A program made the translations under genes and the position numbers. Source: Glaciecola sp. (GTDB lineage Bacteria; Pseudomonadota; Gammaproteobacteria; Enterobacterales; Alteromonadaceae). From it: DNA of 43,582 bases. Within the stretch, counting starts at the first letter, position 1; each line of letters starts with the position of its first letter. The DNA lies in assembly GCA_023268935.1 (NCBI GenBank), contig JALRKK010000077.1, positions 1 through 43,582 of the forward strand, in the 5' to 3' direction. Below the pieces are notes generated by a model. It did no database searches and was not told the DNA's origin. It was given only the letters and a program-made list of their open reading frames with translations. This document shows, in pieces, positions 23,912 to 32,529 of the stretch.

Positions 23912-26518
23912 TTAGAATGATTGAGTATAACGTGCGTATACAGTGCGGCCATAACCGTCGTATAAGTTGAAGTTATAATCACGTGAACCATTTGGATCCG
24001 TACCTAAGATTGGTTCTTTGCCAGATAGGTTACGAACACCAACAGTTACTTTACCATTCCAATTAGCATTGTAGGTAACTTGAACGTCGTTAGTAATCCA
24101 ATGTGGCACAGGGTCACCTGATGGATCAGTTGTATCACCGATAACGTTTACGTTCCAAGCAACATCGAAGTCACCAATTGAGTATACATTGGCAAGTACA
24201 CCACGATATTCTGGGAATGCATCAAATTGCATTTGATCCACACCATCAACATCGTATTTGCTTGTGTAAGAGAACGTTAGGTTTTGACGTAACGCACCAA
24301 ACTCATTTAAATCAAATCTAGTGTTTAAGTTCAAATCAAGACCTGAAGTTTCAAGAGTACCTTGGTTACCAAAACCACGAACAACTCTCTCAATTTCACC
24401 AAATTGGTTTCGCTCTACGGACATACCTGATGGTAATGCACGGCCTGCGTTTTGTAGATTAATCAATTCACCAGATGAGAATGACTTGATACGATTGTCA
24501 ATTTTAATATTGAAATAATCTAAAGAGAAGTCCAACCATTCAGCTGGTTCATAGGCAACACCAAAGGCATATTGCTTAGAAGTCTCAGATTCCAAGAATG
24601 GGTTTGCAATAACGAATGCATTGATCTGATCCGAACAATCAGCCGCTAATCCGATTGCAAGACAGTGTTGTTCGTCTCGCACAGAGTCAGCAGAAAATGA
24701 TTCTTTCTGAGTCAAAATATCCAAAGTCGGAGCACGGAAACCTTCACCATAAGATGCACGAAGTACTAGCTCATCAGTTGGGTTATATCGTACAGAAACT
24801 TTTGGTGATGTATCAGAACCATAGTCAGAGTAACGGTCACGACGTAAAGCTGCAGTTACCTCTAAGTCATCTTGTACAGGAAATACTGCTTCAACAAATA
24901 CCGCTGATGCTTGACGCGCACCACCTGCAGAGTTACCAGCAGAACCACCAATTACGCCACCTTCTGAAAGTGAATCGTATTGGTCGTTGAAAAGAATGTC
25001 ACGCCATTCACCACCAACGATAGCCACAGCGGTGCCGCCATCCATATCAAACAAATCAAATTGAACAGAACCGTATACTTCATCTTGATTATAATCACCA
25101 ATACGAGAGATGGTCGCTTTCATTGAATTCAATACATCAGCTGGGTTACGATCAACATCACCCATCAGGTAATCACCTTGATCCATATATTGTTCAGCAA
25201 TAGGAATAACAACATAGTTTCGACCGATGTCATACGTACGTGATTTATTTCTACGAACACCAAAATCAACTAAAACACCGTCGATATCCCCTTCAAAACC
25301 GAACAAAATATCTTGTAAATAGTTGTCGACGTCATTGTCACGATTACCAAGTCCAGCAAATCTGTGTAATACGTACACATCATCAGAACCAACAGTTGGG
25401 TCTGCCGCAGAATTGTAAAGCGAGTGATTGAATGCAGGATCGTAGTATGGCGAATCTGGGTTAGTTGGGTTGTTGGGTGAAGTTGGACCAACATATGCCA
25501 TTGCCAATGATGGGGCATAACGACCAAAAGACTTAGATTTGGTCATATTCATATTTGCATAAACAGACCAATCGTCATTGATTTCATAACGGCTATTCAT
25601 GAAGAAACCAACATTTCCTGTAGAAGCTTCGTCTGCTGATACTGATGCGAAGTTAAATCCGCAACGTACTGATTCACCGTCTGAGTTTGGAATTGCTGGG
25701 CCGTAAGGAATTGTGTAGAACTCACCCTGGTCACATGCGTTTGGACCTAAGCTGGTCCATGAAGCGTCCGAACGATTATAATCTCGGAAGTTCTGTGAGT
25801 AGAATGAACCGCCTGGGCTGTACCATGGGAAGTTACGCGCAAATACGATGTCACGACTGTTCCATGAGATACCACCAAGCATCGAACCTTTGTCTGAAGA
25901 CGCACCAAAGATCAAAGAACCTTCTTCACGGTCACCACCTTCATGTTCAATTTCTGCAGCACCTAAACGTAACTCCACACCGTTGAAGTCTTTACGAGTG
26001 ATGATGTTTACAACACCACCAATCGCATCAGAACCGTATACCGCAGATGCACCGTCAGTAAGGATTTCGATACGCTCAACAGCAGCGGCTGGAATACCGT
26101 TCAAATCTTGAGAAGAACCTGTAGAAGGTGAACGCGCAAGACGACGACCATCAACTAGTACTAATGAACGGCTCGCACCTAAACCACGTAAGTTGATCTG
26201 AGAAACACCCTGTGCAGATGAACCAGACTGTGGACGGAATGAACCAGTTGAGTTGAAAGACGTGTTACGGAGTAAGTCTGCTACAGACGTTTGACCTGAG
26301 AAGTCAATTGCTTCACGGTCGATAACAGTAACGGGTAACGCACCTTCTAAATCAGCACGTTTGATACGCGAACCAGTCACCTGAATTTTTTCAACAGGCT
26401 CTGCTGATTCTTCATTTTCTTCTTGCGCTAGTGCGGCATTAGAAAATGCCATAGTCGAAGCTGCACCAAACGCAATAGCTAGACGAATAGACTTAGCTAC
26501 TTTTGAGTTTGTAAACAT
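23912..26518 (-). CDS. TonB-dependent receptor, large (868 aa), substrate unknown
   Basis: Outer-membrane receptor with signal peptide (SNAALAQ), acidic spacer and a TonB-box-like segment EKIQVTGSRIKR. The plug reads VADLLRNTSFNSTGSFRP, INLRGLGASRSLVLVDGRR, VERIEILTDGASAVYGSDAIGGVVNIITR. A long barrel follows, ending in terminal Phe (GRTVYARYTQSF). This plug pattern is common in the large receptor families of Alteromonadales and Xanthomonadales that import peptides or glycans. Adjacency to an S9 peptidase favours peptides, but that is inference. It has a roughly 110-base leader with a 14-bp palindrome and ribosome site AGGGAGAC before ATG. Confidence 0.9.
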   Translation of the reverse strand: MFTNSKVAKSIRLAIAFGAASTMAFSNAALAQEENEESAEPVEKIQVTGSRIKRADLEGALPVTVIDREAIDFSGQTSVADLLRNTSFNSTGSFRPQSGSSAQGVSQINLRGLGASRSLVLVDGRRLARSPSTGSSQDLNGIPAAAVERIEILTDGASAVYGSDAIGGVVNIITRKDFNGVELRLGAAEIEHEGGDREEGSLIFGASSDKGSMLGGISWNSRDIVFARNFPWYSPGGSFYSQNFRDYNRSDASWTSLGPNACDQGEFYTIPYGPAIPNSDGESVRCGFNFASVSADEASTGNVGFFMNSRYEINDDWSVYANMNMTKSKSFGRYAPSLAMAYVGPTSPNNPTNPDSPYYDPAFNHSLYNSAADPTVGSDDVYVLHRFAGLGNRDNDVDNYLQDILFGFEGDIDGVLVDFGVRRNKSRTYDIGRNYVVIPIAEQYMDQGDYLMGDVDRNPADVLNSMKATISRIGDYNQDEVYGSVQFDLFDMDGGTAVAIVGGEWRDILFNDQYDSLSEGGVIGGSAGNSAGGARQASAVFVEAVFPVQDDLEVTAALRRDRYSDYGSDTSPKVSVRYNPTDELVLRASYGEGFRAPTLDILTQKESFSADSVRDEQHCLAIGLAADCSDQINAFVIANPFLESETSKQYAFGVAYEPAEWLDFSLDYFNIKIDNRIKSFSSGELINLQNAGRALPSGMSVERNQFGEIERVVRGFGNQGTLETSGLDLNLNTRFDLNEFGALRQNLTFSYTSKYDVDGVDQMQFDAFPEYRGVLANVYSIGDFDVAWNVNVIGDTTDPSGDPVPHWITNDVQVTYNANWNGKVTVGVRNLSGKEPILGTDPNGSRDYNFNLYDGYGRTVYARYTQSF

Positions 26519-26578
26519 GTATTGTCTCCCTAGAACATTATCAATGTGATTAATAACGAACTATTATTATGATTTATA

Positions 26579-26592
26579 GAGAATATATTCTC
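26579..26592. promoter_or_regulatory. Perfect 14-bp palindrome in the TonB receptor leader
   Basis: GAGAATATATTCTC is an exact palindrome 61 bases before the receptor ATG and about 40 bases downstream of a minus-strand TATAAT. It fits the symmetry of a dimeric regulator site. No regulator is encoded next to it. Confidence 0.4.
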
Positions 26593-26629
26593 AGAGGCAG
26601 TTTTACCCCTAACATGGATATTAACCAAG

Positions 26630-26635
26630 ATTATA
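26630..26635 (-). promoter_or_regulatory. Candidate -10 box for the TonB receptor
   Basis: A perfect TATAAT on the minus strand, about 112 bases upstream of the receptor ATG. No good -35 is seen 16-18 bases upstream (GTAAAC-like at best), so activator dependence is possible. The 181 bases between it and the SRP RNA gene contain a nine-base A-run and no recognised feature. Confidence 0.35.
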
Positions 26636-26817
26636 GGCTAGGGTCAACAGTCTGTTTACGTCTTTTTCAAAAAGTTCAAAGTATTTTGTGACATTTTTTT
26701 GAACGTCATGTCAAAAAAAAAAGTTGGGAGAACAAGATGTTAGGTTAAAGTATTAAGTTCGACTGGTCAGATAAGTGAGAAAGTGTGTAAAAGAACAAGA
26801 TGTAAAGATTTGGTGAC

Positions 26818-26920
26818 AGCCCCCCAGCCGCATCCGCGCACATACGTCTTTTGTTGTGGCTGCTCCCTTCCGGGCCTGACCAGATTCACAAAATAGTATT
26901 GCGAGAGGACCAAGGAGCCA
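26818..26920 (-). ncRNA. ffs: 4.5S signal recognition particle RNA
   Basis: The minus strand contains the conserved SRP domain IV core GGTCAGGCCCGGAAGGGAGC followed by AGCC, with the GGAA tetraloop and asymmetric internal loop sequences. Flanking arms (GGCTCCTTGGTCCTCTCGCAA and a 3' GGCTGGGGGCTG) can form the long stem of a roughly 100-base small-type SRP RNA. The RNA binds Ffh and targets membrane proteins. Ends are approximate. It is transcribed alone downstream of the leucine dehydrogenase gene. Confidence 0.93.
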
Positions 26921-26934
26921 TCGCAGAAGCCTGT

Positions 26935-26963
26935 ATTATGCAGATAATTCGAACCATTTGCAA
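26935..26963 (-). promoter_or_regulatory. Promoter of ffs
   Basis: Minus strand: -35 TTGCAA (26958-26963), 17-base spacer, -10 CATAAT (26935-26940), ending about 15 bases before the estimated 5' end of the SRP RNA. Confidence 0.6.
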
Positions 26964-26978
26964 AAACTGTTTTAGTTT

Positions 26979-28031
26979 CTAACGCTTACCTGCTGATATT
27001 TTGTGCTTTGCCATGTTTATTGCAACATCCGATGTAGCGCTTCCACTCTTATTCGACTCATTAAAGATGGTTTCCAATGTATGACCTATCTCTTCCAAAT
27101 GTGATTTGATTTGATGTGCTGAGCTATTTTGAGTTTGATGATGAATGTCTATGATGCCTCCTGCATTGATAACAAAGTCAGGCGCATACAAAATTCCCTT
27201 TCGTTGCAACACATCACCAAGTTCTGAAGCGGCTAGCTGGTTATTCGCCGCGCCGGCAATAATCTTTGCCCCAATATCATCTATCGTGTTGGCATTAATT
27301 GCACCACCTAAGGCACATGGGGCAAATACATCGCATTTTTGTGCATGGATGCTATGCACATCACACACCGTAACTTCGGGGTGTTCAGCTAAAGCTTCAA
27401 GACTGGGTGCATAGACATCAGCGATTAATACTCGCGCGCCTGCATCGAGACAATGCTGCGCTAATCTTCGCCCAACTTGTCCTGCACCTTGTATCGAGAT
27501 TGTTAAACCGCTCAAATCTGAATTGAGTTTGTATCGAACAGCCGCCTGAATGCCGACAAATACGCCATACGCAGTTGCTGGTGCTGGATTACCGTCATGC
27601 TCAGCGCCATCATATCGATGATGTGCTGAAAACCCACCAGCGTATTCAGTCACTGTCGCCATCGTTCTGACGTCACTGACACTAATGCCAGAATCCTCAG
27701 CCACGATATAACGTCCACCACAAGAATCGACAAACCGGCCCATCGCAAGCATCATTTCGGTCGATTTATCTTGGCGTGGATCGCCAATGATGACGGATTT
27801 TCCACCACCTTGTGGTAGATTTGCAAGCGCTGCTTTATAGCTCATGCCTTCTGCAAGACGCAATACATCATTCACTGCATCTTGTTCCGAGGCGTATGGA
27901 AACATCCGACAACCGCCAAGGGCTGGCCCTAATGTCGTGTCATGAATAGCAATAATGGCTTTGGTCTGAGTTGCCTTATCATAAAAAATACTCACTTGTT
28001 CATGATTGGCAAAAGCGATACTCGAATACAT
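26979..28031 (-). CDS. ldh: Leucine dehydrogenase (Glu/Leu/Phe/Val dehydrogenase family)
   Basis: NAD-dependent oxidative deamination of leucine and other branched-chain amino acids. 350 residues, the usual Leu-DH length rather than the 410-450 of glutamate dehydrogenases. The substrate-binding Lys66 (EGMSYKAALANLP), catalytic Lys78 (GGGKSVI) and Asp113 (AEDSG) are all present. The NAD fold follows with GAGQVGRRLA, and CAPCALGGAIN and AANNQL match the family. It is divergent from an Lrp-type regulator, which suggests leucine-responsive control. It is followed by ffs. Confidence 0.9.
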   Translation of the reverse strand: MYSSIAFANHEQVSIFYDKATQTKAIIAIHDTTLGPALGGCRMFPYASEQDAVNDVLRLAEGMSYKAALANLPQGGGKSVIIGDPRQDKSTEMMLAMGRFVDSCGGRYIVAEDSGISVSDVRTMATVTEYAGGFSAHHRYDGAEHDGNPAPATAYGVFVGIQAAVRYKLNSDLSGLTISIQGAGQVGRRLAQHCLDAGARVLIADVYAPSLEALAEHPEVTVCDVHSIHAQKCDVFAPCALGGAINANTIDDIGAKIIAGAANNQLAASELGDVLQRKGILYAPDFVINAGGIIDIHHQTQNSSAHQIKSHLEEIGHTLETIFNESNKSGSATSDVAINMAKHKISAGKR

Positions 28032-28152
28032 AAATAACTTTAAATTGATTGTGAGTGTTTCATACTAACCGAATAATTGAATAAATTATATTGCCAGTTA
28101 TATGATATTTTTTGCCTACAAGTAAATAATTCAGTTGTCATAAACCGTCTTT

Positions 28153-28168
28153 TAGGATATATATCCTA
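28153..28168. promoter_or_regulatory. Perfect 16-bp palindrome, candidate Lrp-type operator
   Basis: TAGGATATATATCCTA is an exact palindrome 36 bases before the Lrp-type gene ATG, in the 173-base region divergent with leucine dehydrogenase. Lrp/AsnC proteins bind AT-rich imperfect palindromes of about this length and usually autoregulate. The adjacent TATAAA could be part of the regulator promoter. Confidence 0.55.
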
Positions 28169-28204
28169 TAAAATCACAATAACAATACCTCTACCAGGAC
28201 CTAT

Positions 28205-28666
28205 ATGAAACTGGACAAATTTGACCGAGAAATTCTCCGCGTTCTGCAAAAAGACGCCACCATCTCCATGGCTGACTTAAGTCAAAAAGTAGGCCTGTCT
28301 CATACACCTTGTTGGCGTCGTGTAAAAAAGATGGAAGCCGAAGGGCTTATTCTTGCCAAAGTGACATTACTCAATAGCAAGAAACTTAACTTAGGCGTTT
28401 CTGTGTTTATTTATGTTACGCTGAAGAATCACGATGGAGATTCACTCACCTCATTTGAATCAGCAGTACAGAGTATTGATGAGATTGTAGAGTGTCATAC
28501 GACAAGCGGTGAAAAAGACTATTTGTTAAAAGTCATTGTTGAGAGTATTGAAGAATACGAGCATTTACTTAAAAGCAAACTCACTCACCTTCCACTAGTC
28601 GATCATCTCAGTTCAACGTTTGCCCTGAAGCAAGTCAAAAATACCACGGAACTCCCCATAAAGTAG
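28205..28666 (+). CDS. Lrp/AsnC family transcriptional regulator
   Basis: 153 residues: N-terminal winged helix-turn-helix (LDKFDREILRVLQKDATISMADLSQKVGLSHTPCWRRVKKMEAEGLI) with the family phrase SxTPCWRRVKxME. The C-terminal RAM ligand-binding domain (VFIYVTLK; VECHTTSGEKDYLLKVIVESIEEYEHLL) is complete. It is divergent from leucine dehydrogenase and has a perfect palindrome in its upstream region. By context it is a local regulator of branched-chain amino acid breakdown rather than global Lrp, which is longer. Its 3' end is 8 bases from the facing maiA stop. Confidence 0.88.
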   Translation: MKLDKFDREILRVLQKDATISMADLSQKVGLSHTPCWRRVKKMEAEGLILAKVTLLNSKKLNLGVSVFIYVTLKNHDGDSLTSFESAVQSIDEIVECHTTSGEKDYLLKVIVESIEEYEHLLKSKLTHLPLVDHLSSTFALKQVKNTTELPIK

Positions 28667-28674
28667 CTGTGCGG

Positions 28675-29331
28675 TTAACGCGCATCTACTTGGTGTTCTG
28701 GCAATGCCTTAAGGAAAGGCTCAAGATCATTGCAGTGCTCGTAAATCTTATATAGCAAGGGAAACTCTTCTGCTACGTCAATATCAAACCGCAATGCGCT
28801 GTATATTTGTGGTACCAAAACGACATCTACAATACTGACATCGAAGCCTAAACAAAACTTACCTGCTCGTCTTTTGAGTTTTCGCTCCATTACAGAGAGT
28901 CCCAAGCGGATCCAATGTTGATTCCATGCAACGACTTTGTCTTGCTGTGCATCATACTTGTCTTTGAGCTGATTGAGCACGCGCAAATTACACAGTGGTT
29001 GCACATCACAAGCTAGATCTTGTGCTAACGCCCTTGCCCTGGCTCGCTCGATACGATGGGTTGGGATCAGTTTCAGTCCAGTATCGAAGCGTTCGTCCAG
29101 ATATTCGATGATTGCAAGGGACTGGTTAAGCTGAATATCCGCGTCTAAATCCACCAGAGTTGGCACCATTTGCGATGGATTGAGGTTCAAATAATCATCT
29201 GAATATTGCTCACCGCCATCATTGATAAGGCTGACCGGAACGTATTCGTATTCCAGTTCTTTCAGGCTAAGCGCAATACGAACTCTATAACTGGCTGAAG
29301 AACGCCAATACCCATGTAATTGTAAATTCAT
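28675..29331 (-). CDS. maiA: Maleylacetoacetate isomerase (zeta-class GST)
   Basis: Converts maleylacetoacetate to fumarylacetoacetate in tyrosine breakdown, using glutathione. It has an N-terminal thioredoxin fold with the zeta-class active-site motif RSSASYRVRIALSLK, NPSQMVPTLVD (cis-Pro) and NQSLAIIEYLDERF. The helical C-terminal domain includes LACDVQPLCNLRVL and the FCLGFDVSIVDVVLVPQ equivalent of the GD-ADI-L-P motif. The start at 29331 matches the family N-terminus and has GGAG 8 bases upstream. An in-frame ATG at 29370 also has a good site (AAGGAG), giving 13 extra residues. It lies downstream of tyrR on the same strand. Confidence 0.9.
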   Translation of the reverse strand: MNLQLHGYWRSSASYRVRIALSLKELEYEYVPVSLINDGGEQYSDDYLNLNPSQMVPTLVDLDADIQLNQSLAIIEYLDERFDTGLKLIPTHRIERARARALAQDLACDVQPLCNLRVLNQLKDKYDAQQDKVVAWNQHWIRLGLSVMERKLKRRAGKFCLGFDVSIVDVVLVPQIYSALRFDIDVAEEFPLLYKIYEHCNDLEPFLKALPEHQVDAR

Positions 29332-29397
29332 GACCGAATCTCCGCTTCTTTCTTTACCTGAGTATGGCATGAGATTAGCTCCTTAGCGAGGCTAAAA

Positions 29398-30954
29398 TTA
29401 TAGTTTAATCGTTGCTTTATTGATCCCGTATTCTCGTAACTTGTTCGCAATCGCAGTATGGGACAGTCCTAATTTACGAGCGAGCTGCCGCGTAGAGGGA
29501 TATGATGGATAGAGCTTACGCAACAAATCTCGTTCAAACTTTTTGACTTCTTCATCAAGGGTACCATCAAAACTTTCATCGATATAACTGACTGTCGTGG
29601 CACAAGATGGCAAATGAATATGTTGTTTTGAAATTTCATTTCCATCCAAAATAGTCAATGCGCGTTGAATCGCATTTTGCAACTGTCTGACGTTACCTGG
29701 CCAAGGGTAAGAAGTTAAATAATCTACGCTGGATTTACTCAACTTCGCGACAGGGCGACCGAGTTTAACGCAATGTTGTCTGATAAAGGCTTCTGCTAAC
29801 GGAATGATATCTTGTTTGCGCTCACGCAAAGCCGGCATGACTAAGCTCAACACATTCAAACGGTAGTATAAGTCTTCACGGAACTTACCTGACTCAACCA
29901 ACAGTCCAAGATCTTTACCTGTCGTACAGATGATTCTTACATCCACATTGACCGGAGCATCATCACCGACCCTGCGAAAAACGCCGTCTTCAATGACTCT
30001 TAATAGCTTACCTTGTAACTGTGCAGACATATCTGCAACCTCGTCCAATAGCAAAGTGCCGCCTTTTGCTTCTTCCAATAATCCTGCCTTGGCTTTATTC
30101 ACACCATAAGCACCTTGGGCAAAGCCAAATAACTCAGTTTCAGCAACGTCATCAGGTAATGCAGCACAATTTAGCGATAAAAACGGTCCTTCAGCGCGTT
30201 GCGAAGATTCATGACAAGCTTTTGCAATCAATTCCTTGCCAGTACCTGTTTCACCAAAAATCAACAAAGGACTGGTTTGATCTGACATCAATTTAGCCTC
30301 GCGGATCAAGCGTCGCATGTTCTGAGATTGTGCATAAAAAGTGTCGAAACTGTCCGTTGGTGGACGGTGAAATGCTTTAAACTGTTGGCCTAATCTGAGC
30401 TCGGATTTGAGTATTACCACGCCACCGGCAAGAATGAATTGTTCATCCTCATCGGGAATAGTGACAGGTAAAATGTCCGCTATATAATCTTGTTCGACGT
30501 ATTTGACTTTATGCGTTTGCGCAAGAGAATCTTTATTTTCGAGCCATCTGTTAAAACTAAACCCCTTTACCCAGTCGTGAATGTCTGCGTTGAGTAATAG
30601 TTCAACTTCATGGTCTACGCTGTTTTTGGCCGCATCATTAATCAATACTATGCGACCTTTGATATCAATGGAAAAAACCGGATCCGGCATTGTTCTGATA
30701 ATAGCACGTAACTCATTGCGCTCTCGCTCGATGGGCATAAAGAGTGTCGTTTTTACATCTTTGATACCATCAACTCTGCGGAGTTTCGCCATAACTTGTT
30801 GAAATTCAGCAAAGTCAATCGTAGGAAAAGACAAAAATATCTTGCCCTCTTGTGCTATTTCGATACCGCGTAAATCAATTTGTTTTTCATTCAACAAACG
30901 GAGTACATCTTGTGTAATCCCCTGTCTATCTTCACAGCTTATTTCTAGACGCAT
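29398..30954 (-). CDS. tyrR: Transcriptional regulator TyrR/PhhR
   Basis: 518 residues against 513 in E. coli TyrR, same plan. ACT domain 1-70 (MRLEISCEDRQGIT, DLRGIEI), PAS domain about 78-185 (MPDPVFSIDIKGRIVLIN), AAA+ domain with Walker A GETGTGKE (234-241) and Walker B LLLDE (301-305). The C-terminal HTH reads PSTRQLARKLGLSHTAIANKLREYGI. It senses aromatic amino acids. The sigma-54 contact loop is degenerate (GAYGVN at 281-286 instead of GAFTGA), as expected for a regulator working with sigma-70. The position ahead of maiA suggests a PhhR-like role in phenylalanine/tyrosine catabolism. Confidence 0.92.
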   Translation of the reverse strand: MRLEISCEDRQGITQDVLRLLNEKQIDLRGIEIAQEGKIFLSFPTIDFAEFQQVMAKLRRVDGIKDVKTTLFMPIERERNELRAIIRTMPDPVFSIDIKGRIVLINDAAKNSVDHEVELLLNADIHDWVKGFSFNRWLENKDSLAQTHKVKYVEQDYIADILPVTIPDEDEQFILAGGVVILKSELRLGQQFKAFHRPPTDSFDTFYAQSQNMRRLIREAKLMSDQTSPLLIFGETGTGKELIAKACHESSQRAEGPFLSLNCAALPDDVAETELFGFAQGAYGVNKAKAGLLEEAKGGTLLLDEVADMSAQLQGKLLRVIEDGVFRRVGDDAPVNVDVRIICTTGKDLGLLVESGKFREDLYYRLNVLSLVMPALRERKQDIIPLAEAFIRQHCVKLGRPVAKLSKSSVDYLTSYPWPGNVRQLQNAIQRALTILDGNEISKQHIHLPSCATTVSYIDESFDGTLDEEVKKFERDLLRKLYPSYPSTRQLARKLGLSHTAIANKLREYGINKATIKL

Positions 30955-31052
30955 GCCCTATTGCCAAAATAAATGTCCTATTTTCTTTACGAGAATAGCC
31001 CGAACAAAGTTCACTTTACTAAACTGACAACAACGCCTGAACAGCACATCTC

Positions 31053-31080
31053 AAGGATATGCTAGTGCTTGAATATCCTT
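31053..31080. repeat. Inverted repeat between pspC and tyrR
   Basis: AAGGATAT and ATATCCTT arms (8 bp each) around a 12-base spacer, in the 138-base gap after pspC and before tyrR. It lies just beyond the pspC stop, so it could be a weak terminator stem, but neither strand has a proper U-run. An operator is the alternative. Confidence 0.35.
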
Positions 31081-31092
31081 AACTTATTTAAA

Positions 31093-31524
31093 TTAGAGTT
31101 TACCTAATTCACGGTCGAGTTTAAATGTGGGGCTGGTCACATACGTCTCGATGTCTCTCAAGCGCCGTTCCGTGTCGGCAAATATCCCCTGCACCTCAGC
31201 TAACGCTTTTTGTGGCGGTTGACCGGCTTGCCACACTTTTTGTTTGATTTCCACTCTAGAACCAGTGGTTTTAGTCCAGGTGGGTTTGCCCCCCATGTCG
31301 ACCACATTTTCGGAGTCCACCTTAATGTGGTCTGGGCGTTCGTCCATGATAAACCAAGCAACCACATAAGCGACAAACATAAATGGCCCAGCCATTAAGA
31401 AAAATGCGGTGACGGTCAGAATCCGTACTAACCACGTTTCCAAACCAAAGTAGTCTGCAATTCCTGAACACACGCCCGCTATACGTTTGTTTTTGGGGTT
31501 GCGGTACAATTCTCGCTTGATCAT
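31093..31524 (-). CDS. pspC: Phage shock protein C
   Basis: A 143-residue inner-membrane protein from ATG at 31524, which overlaps the pspB stop (ATGA) and has GGAGAG 7 bases upstream. It has a PspC domain (RNPKNKRIAGVCSGIADYFGLETWLVRILTVTAFF) with a transmembrane segment (AGPFMFVAYVVAWFIM), then a C-terminal coiled helix (ALAEVQGIFADTERRLRDIETYV). With PspB it senses envelope stress and draws PspA away from PspF. Longer than E. coli PspC (119 aa) through the linker before the last helix. Confidence 0.92.
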   Translation of the reverse strand: MIKRELYRNPKNKRIAGVCSGIADYFGLETWLVRILTVTAFFLMAGPFMFVAYVVAWFIMDERPDHIKVDSENVVDMGGKPTWTKTTGSRVEIKQKVWQAGQPPQKALAEVQGIFADTERRLRDIETYVTSPTFKLDRELGKL

Positions 31525-31760
31525 ACTTTTTCTCTCCACTGTGGATGTTCACTATCTAGAATCGATTCGAGCGTTTTAATGCGCTCAGACATCTGCTCAG
31601 CGCGATCGGCGAGTATTTGCAGATCCTTGACGTCGTTTTCAGATAACCCTTTACCGAGTTGACGTTTGCTGCGGTAATGCAAAATCAACCAAGTCGGCGC
31701 AACAAATAGCATAAACAAAATCATTGGTACGCCAACGGCTATGATAAAAAACTCTTCCAT
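31521..31760 (-). CDS. pspB: Phage shock protein B
   Basis: 79 residues: N-terminal transmembrane helix (FFIIAVGVPMILFMLFVAPTWLILHY) and cytosolic coiled coil (LQILADRAEQMSERIKTLESIL DSEHP). Length and layout match E. coli PspB (74 aa). Overlaps pspC by 4 bases and follows pspA after 40. Confidence 0.92.
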   Translation of the reverse strand: MEEFFIIAVGVPMILFMLFVAPTWLILHYRSKRQLGKGLSENDVKDLQILADRAEQMSERIKTLESILDSEHPQWREKV

Positions 31761-31800
31761 CAGGGATCTCCTCGTAAATTTCGGTGTTTGTTAAGACAGA

Positions 31801-32460
31801 CTACTTCGACTGCATTTTTTTCTTTAATGCCTCTAACTCATCATTGATTTTGTCATCGGCAGCAAGTTCGGCAAATTCATCATTAAGTGTTTTTTTACCT
31901 AAATCATAGGCTTCAACTTGTGCTTCTAAATCGTTGATTTTGCTTTCGTAGCGTTCAAACCGATACATCGCATCATCAATCTTACTGCTATCAAGTGTTT
32001 TGCGTACATCAAGACGAGAACTTGCGGTATTTTGACGCATAATGATGGCCTTTTGGCGAGCTTTGGCGTCTGCGAGTTTTTCTTGTAACTGGCCTGTTTC
32101 AATTTGTAATTTGGCCAGCTGCTCCTCGACTAATTCTAATTCACGCTCAAGCATGGTGACCGCTTCTACGCATTTACTTTTTTCTTGCAAGGCGGCCTTT
32201 GCCAAATCATCACGCTCTTTGGCAATGGCTAGTTCGGCCTTTGCTTCCCAATCACTAGCTTGGGCTTGAAGCTTATCCATTTGCATCGCAATGTCTTTTT
32301 TATTTGCGATGGTTTTTGCTGATGCACTGCGGACTTCTACTAAAGTGTCTTCCATTTCCTGGATAATTAAACGCACCATTTTTTCAGGATCTTCAGCCTT
32401 ATCTAGCAGTGCGTTGAGATTTGAATTAACAATATCGGTAAAACGTGAAAAAATGCTCAT
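31801..32460 (-). CDS. pspA: Phage shock protein A
   Basis: A 219-residue helical PspA/IM30 protein: N-terminal amphipathic helix (MSIFSRFTDIVNSNLNALLDKAEDPEKMVRLIIQEME), then long coiled-coil helices. Residues are typical of the family throughout (VEEQLAKLQIETGQLQEKLADAKARQKAIIMRQ). It binds stressed membranes as an ESCRT-III-like polymer and inhibits PspF when unstressed. First gene of pspABC; a sigma-54-like promoter lies upstream. Confidence 0.95.
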   Translation of the reverse strand: MSIFSRFTDIVNSNLNALLDKAEDPEKMVRLIIQEMEDTLVEVRSASAKTIANKKDIAMQMDKLQAQASDWEAKAELAIAKERDDLAKAALQEKSKCVEAVTMLERELELVEEQLAKLQIETGQLQEKLADAKARQKAIIMRQNTASSRLDVRKTLDSSKIDDAMYRFERYESKINDLEAQVEAYDLGKKTLNDEFAELAADDKINDELEALKKKMQSK

Positions 32461-32529
32461 GAATGACTCCTCAATATTATTGCGCTTGGTCCATTACCCA
32501 GCACATTATTCATTGTGCATAGTTATACA

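Noticed and set aside
26700-26730. Nine-base A-run after ffs as a terminator
   Set aside because: It gives a T-run on the minus strand but has no stem immediately before it and lies about 100 bases past the RNA end.
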